In this document: positions 34,120 through 34,551 of the stretch, in pieces
How positions within the stretch are numbered: position 1 is the first letter of the stretch
Layout of the letters: each line of letters opens with the position of its first letter
Source of the DNA: JAYGED01 sp046582565
GTDB lineage: Bacteria; Pseudomonadota; Alphaproteobacteria; JAAXGF01
Assembly (NCBI GenBank): GCA_046582565.1
Contig: JAYGED010000180.1
Location: 1-34,551 of the forward strand
Direction: 5' to 3'
DNA: 34,551 nt
Position numbers and translations under genes: made by a program
The notes under the pieces: model-generated
Told to the model about the DNA's origin: nothing
Seen by the model: only the letters and a program-made list of their open reading frames with translations
Database searches by the model: none

Positions 34120-34551
34120 ACCCGCGGCCCGTCACCCCGACCGCCCGCTGCTGGGTATTGCGATGATCCTGTGTTCGATCGCGCTATGGGCACTGCACGA
34201 CGCACTCGGCAAGAAATTGTCCGAGACCTTTGGCACCATCGAAATTCTGTTCCTGCGCAGTGTTTTCGCCCTGATCATGGTGACCGTGTTTCTACTGATC
34301 ATGCGGGGCATTGAGGGTTTCCGCACCCGCAGGCCCGGCCTCAACTTCTTGCGCGGGCTGCTGGGGTGCGGTTCCTTCGGGCTGTTCGTCATGGCCCTGC
34401 CCCTGCAACCCCTGGTCAATACATTCGCGGTAGCAGCGTCGGCGCCGTTGATCATCACTGTGCTCTCGGTGCCGCTGCTGCGCGAGCCAGTAGGTCTGCG
34501 GCGTTGGGTGGCTGTGATCGTTGGCTTCGTGGTGATCCTGTTCATGCTACA
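34109..34551 (+). CDS. DMT-family (EamA/RhaT) permease, N-terminal part; runs off the window
   Basis: From the ATG at 34109 the frame is open to the window end (147 codons). Hydrophobic helices are clear: LLGIAMILCSIALWALHDAL, SVFALIMVTVFLLIM, and GLFVMALPLQPLVNTFAVAA, followed by APLIITVLSVPLLREPVGLR and then AVIVGFVVILFML. The ExPVGxRRW motif between helices is typical of the EamA drug/metabolite transporters. About half of a normal 290-310-residue protein is visible. The substrate is unknown. Confidence 0.85.
   Translation, partial: MTAEPAARHPDRPLLGIAMILCSIALWALHDALGKKLSETFGTIEILFLRSVFALIMVTVFLLIMRGIEGFRTRRPGLNFLRGLLGCGSFGLFVMALPLQPLVNTFAVAASAPLIITVLSVPLLREPVGLRRWVAVIVGFVVILFML

Noticed and set aside
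1..34551. tRNA, rRNA or CRISPR array
   Set aside because: No cloverleaf-like, rRNA-like or regularly spaced repeat sequence was seen on reading either strand; a dedicated search was not possible.

Overview
The window comes from a high-GC, aerobic, Gram-negative alphaproteobacterium, probably a marine or halotolerant Rhodospirillales-like lineage. This rests on gene content rather than a marker gene: a class II (plant/alphaproteobacterial type) glutamate-cysteine ligase, UbiA of ubiquinone synthesis, an NDUFS6-like zinc-finger protein, and secreted proteins without N-terminal signal peptides that carry RTX/PPC/FG-GAP modules and DUF4214 C-termini, typical of type I secretion. I saw no rRNA, tRNA or CRISPR array.

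Layout. Positions 1-381 hold a CHASE2 sensor gene cut after about 88 codons by the left end of an IS3-family element. An unknown lipoprotein (686-1297) and a 1057-residue serralysin-like protease (1446-4619) follow, and a good hairpin terminator closes that block. An ATP-grasp ligase sits with gpsA (4853-6874), then come an MFS exporter and a peroxiredoxin-like protein. From about 8.9 to 18.3 kb lies a catabolic block: a metal-dependent amidohydrolase, a creatinase-fold ectoine hydrolase (doeA), a choline-sulfatase (betC) translationally coupled to an M24 peptidase, a methyltransferase, a 3-hydroxyisobutyrate-dehydrogenase-like enzyme, a TauD/TfdA dioxygenase, a LysR regulator and an exported cupin. 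Together these suggest uptake-and-use of osmolytes and amino-acid derivatives, although transporters and the rest of the ectoine and choline pathways are not present.

From 18.3 to 30.1 kb the content is mostly housekeeping: polA coupled to a small zinc-finger gene, an ABC ATPase with no permease beside it, an exported HEAT-repeat protein, a hydroxyproline-epimerase family enzyme, gshA, rsmE, ubiA, and a three-gene SDR-NUDIX-methyltransferase operon. Two 5'-truncated gene remnants (a Sel1-repeat protein and the TPR tail of a cyclase-like protein) meet head to head at about 24620.

From 30.1 kb to the end is a decaying accessory region. It holds an orphan DUF4214 tail, an FG-GAP repeat protein whose DUF4214 tail is separated by an in-frame TAG and then cut by the right end of an IS3-family element, an NTF2-like protein, a gamma-glutamylcyclotransferase-like protein between two copies of a short GC-rich hairpin repeat, a probable SDR remnant, and a DMT-family permease that runs off the window.

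No clearly new defence or biosynthetic system was found. The strongest leads are the shared C-terminal module of the secreted proteins, the two contrasting M24-fold enzymes on either side of betC, and the IS/deletion scars.
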